Source: CBDCVD01 sp965224015 (GTDB taxonomy: Bacteria; Pseudomonadota; Alphaproteobacteria; Rhizobiales; CBDCVD01). From it: a stretch of DNA of 64,000 bases. Shown here piece after piece: positions 63,148-64,000 of the stretch (its first letter is position 1; every line of letters starts with the position of its first letter). The notes under the pieces are model-generated. The model saw nothing but the letters and a program-made list of their open reading frames with translations, was not told the DNA's origin and ran no database searches. A program made the position numbers and the translations under genes. The stretch covers positions 124,001 to 188,000 of the forward strand of contig OZ245032.1 of the NCBI GenBank assembly GCA_965224015.1. Reading direction: 5' to 3'.

Positions 63148-64000
63148 ATGACCAGAGACGAAAGCCTTCAACTCCTTCTGCACTGCGAGGAAGCCCGCTA
63201 TAACGCTCTTTTAGCAGGAAGGGGCTCCGAGGAGGCCCATGAGGCCGCGCGGAAGAAATGGAACACCTGGGCCGCCGCTTTTATAGAAGAGTGCGAGCAG
63301 CTGGAAAAAAACGGCCTATGGCAAGTCAATATCGCCGGCGACGGGGCGAACGCTCCTACAATAAATTTTCTTGAGCGGGCGAACCTCGACTTTTCGAAAG
63401 TTACGTTCAAGCCGATGTCGATTTTCGGCCGCCCCTCTATCAGCGAGCACAACGGTCATCCCACTATCACGCTGGCTACGCAAACACTGGATTGGAACGG
63501 CTTCCTTTTTCCCGGAAAAGTAAGCTTTGCGCGCGCTACGTTCAACGGTGAGGTAAATTTTTTTGGTGTCGGCTTGCACTACAAAGTAAGTTTTGCTCGT
63601 GCTGTTTTTGGAGATAAAGTGAACTGTCAGTACGCGACCTTCGAAGCCGAAGCAGATTTCAAAGGCGTCATGTTCCGTCAATTAGCGCTATATGCCGGGG
63701 CCACATTTGGTGGAACAACATACTTTTCTTACGCAGAGTTCAGTGAGCAAGCAGATTTTCAAAGGGTCCAGTTCAAGGGCCGGTTATACTTCACTCAAGC
63801 GGAATTTGTCGGCATGGCAGACTTTCGCGTTGCCGAGTTCGGTGGTGCGACAGATTTTGAAGAAGCCATCTTTAGCGATTTAGCAAAATTTCACGATGCC
63901 ACGTTCAACGGCAAAACAACCTTTCAAAAGGTCGCGTTCGCAGGCGAAGTGGCGTTTTTTCGAGACACGTTCAGCAATTGGGCAGATTTCGATGCGGCGA
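63148..64000 (+). CDS. Pentapeptide-repeat protein (partial, runs off right edge)
   Basis: 284 codons to the edge; ATG at 63148 preceded by AAGGA. Residues ~1-70 are helical (MTRDESLQLLLHCEEARYNA...). From about residue 75 a pentapeptide-like pattern A(D/N)F-x-x-x-x-F repeats: ANLDFSKVTF, GKVSFARATF, GEVNFFGVGL, GTTYFSYAEF, GMADFRVAEF, GKTTFQKVAF and so on. This forms a right-handed quadrilateral beta helix. Partners vary widely, from membranes to DNA gyrase, so function cannot be inferred. Confidence 0.85.
   Translation, partial: MTRDESLQLLLHCEEARYNALLAGRGSEEAHEAARKKWNTWAAAFIEECEQLEKNGLWQVNIAGDGANAPTINFLERANLDFSKVTFKPMSIFGRPSISEHNGHPTITLATQTLDWNGFLFPGKVSFARATFNGEVNFFGVGLHYKVSFARAVFGDKVNCQYATFEAEADFKGVMFRQLALYAGATFGGTTYFSYAEFSEQADFQRVQFKGRLYFTQAEFVGMADFRVAEFGGATDFEEAIFSDLAKFHDATFNGKTTFQKVAFAGEVAFFRDTFSNWADFDAA

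Overview
The window looks like a chromosome segment of an alphaproteobacterium, probably Rhodospirillales-like (inference). The reasons are the plsY-dprA-topA-rnr gene order, groESL behind a CIRCE operator, a K+-independent proton pyrophosphatase, a glutathione-dependent formaldehyde dehydrogenase, and a moderately GC-rich core interrupted by AT-rich imported DNA.

Positions 1-18,500 are an accessory island. It opens with a tyrosine integrase running off the left edge, a HTH gene that overlaps it by 175 bp, a possible origin with two DnaA boxes, an XRE regulator and a HicA-HicB toxin-antitoxin pair. Prophage remnants follow (ParB-like pieces, portal, terminase, HNH). Next comes a minus-strand operon of a Cys-tailed GRDP-like protein, a glycosyltransferase and an ABC exporter; the first gene appears shifted out of frame by an octanucleotide repeat. 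Positions 8,000-12,300 are a graveyard of polymorphic toxin, immunity and PAAR fragments mixed with IS5 and IS110 debris. Positions 12,550-16,179 hold an AT-rich three-gene operon: a proline-reductase/methyltransferase fusion, a sarcosine-oxidase-like flavoenzyme and a RarD-like exporter. I know of no described pathway with this gene set. A frameshifted IS30 copy then truncates the second gene of an XRE-ImmA/IrrE-like pair.

Positions 18,500-36,100 are mostly core: UDP-galactopyranose mutase with a DUF707 protein; rnr, topA, a small conserved gene, dprA and plsY on the minus strand; groES-groEL on the plus strand; then uvrC, a Na+/Ca2+ antiporter and RNase T2.

Positions 36,900-43,600 carry a secretion-like operon (signal-peptide adaptor, GAF-HlyD adaptor, PqqD-like/M50/HlyD membrane protein), a DUF2007 protein, and an unusual protein joining a ribbon-helix-helix domain, a membrane span and four EF-hands, with a strong internal start site. 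Positions 43,700-55,120 encode two peptide uptake loci (binding proteins, permeases, a permease-ATPase fusion, an ATPase) with an M24 peptidase, a GntR regulator and a DUF1028 protein. After them come a small membrane protein, hppA, an MFS transporter and frmA/adhC. A 2.2-kb gene-poor stretch leads to a pentapeptide-repeat protein cut by the right edge.

Several families of short repeats fill the intergenic spaces. The most striking is a 103-bp element: eight copies are exactly 103 bp, begin ATACC and end GGTAT, and have the same single base on both flanks. One copy sits inside another repeat family whose uninterrupted form is also present here. Another splits a paralog of the small topA-dprA interval gene. 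This is direct evidence of past mobility.
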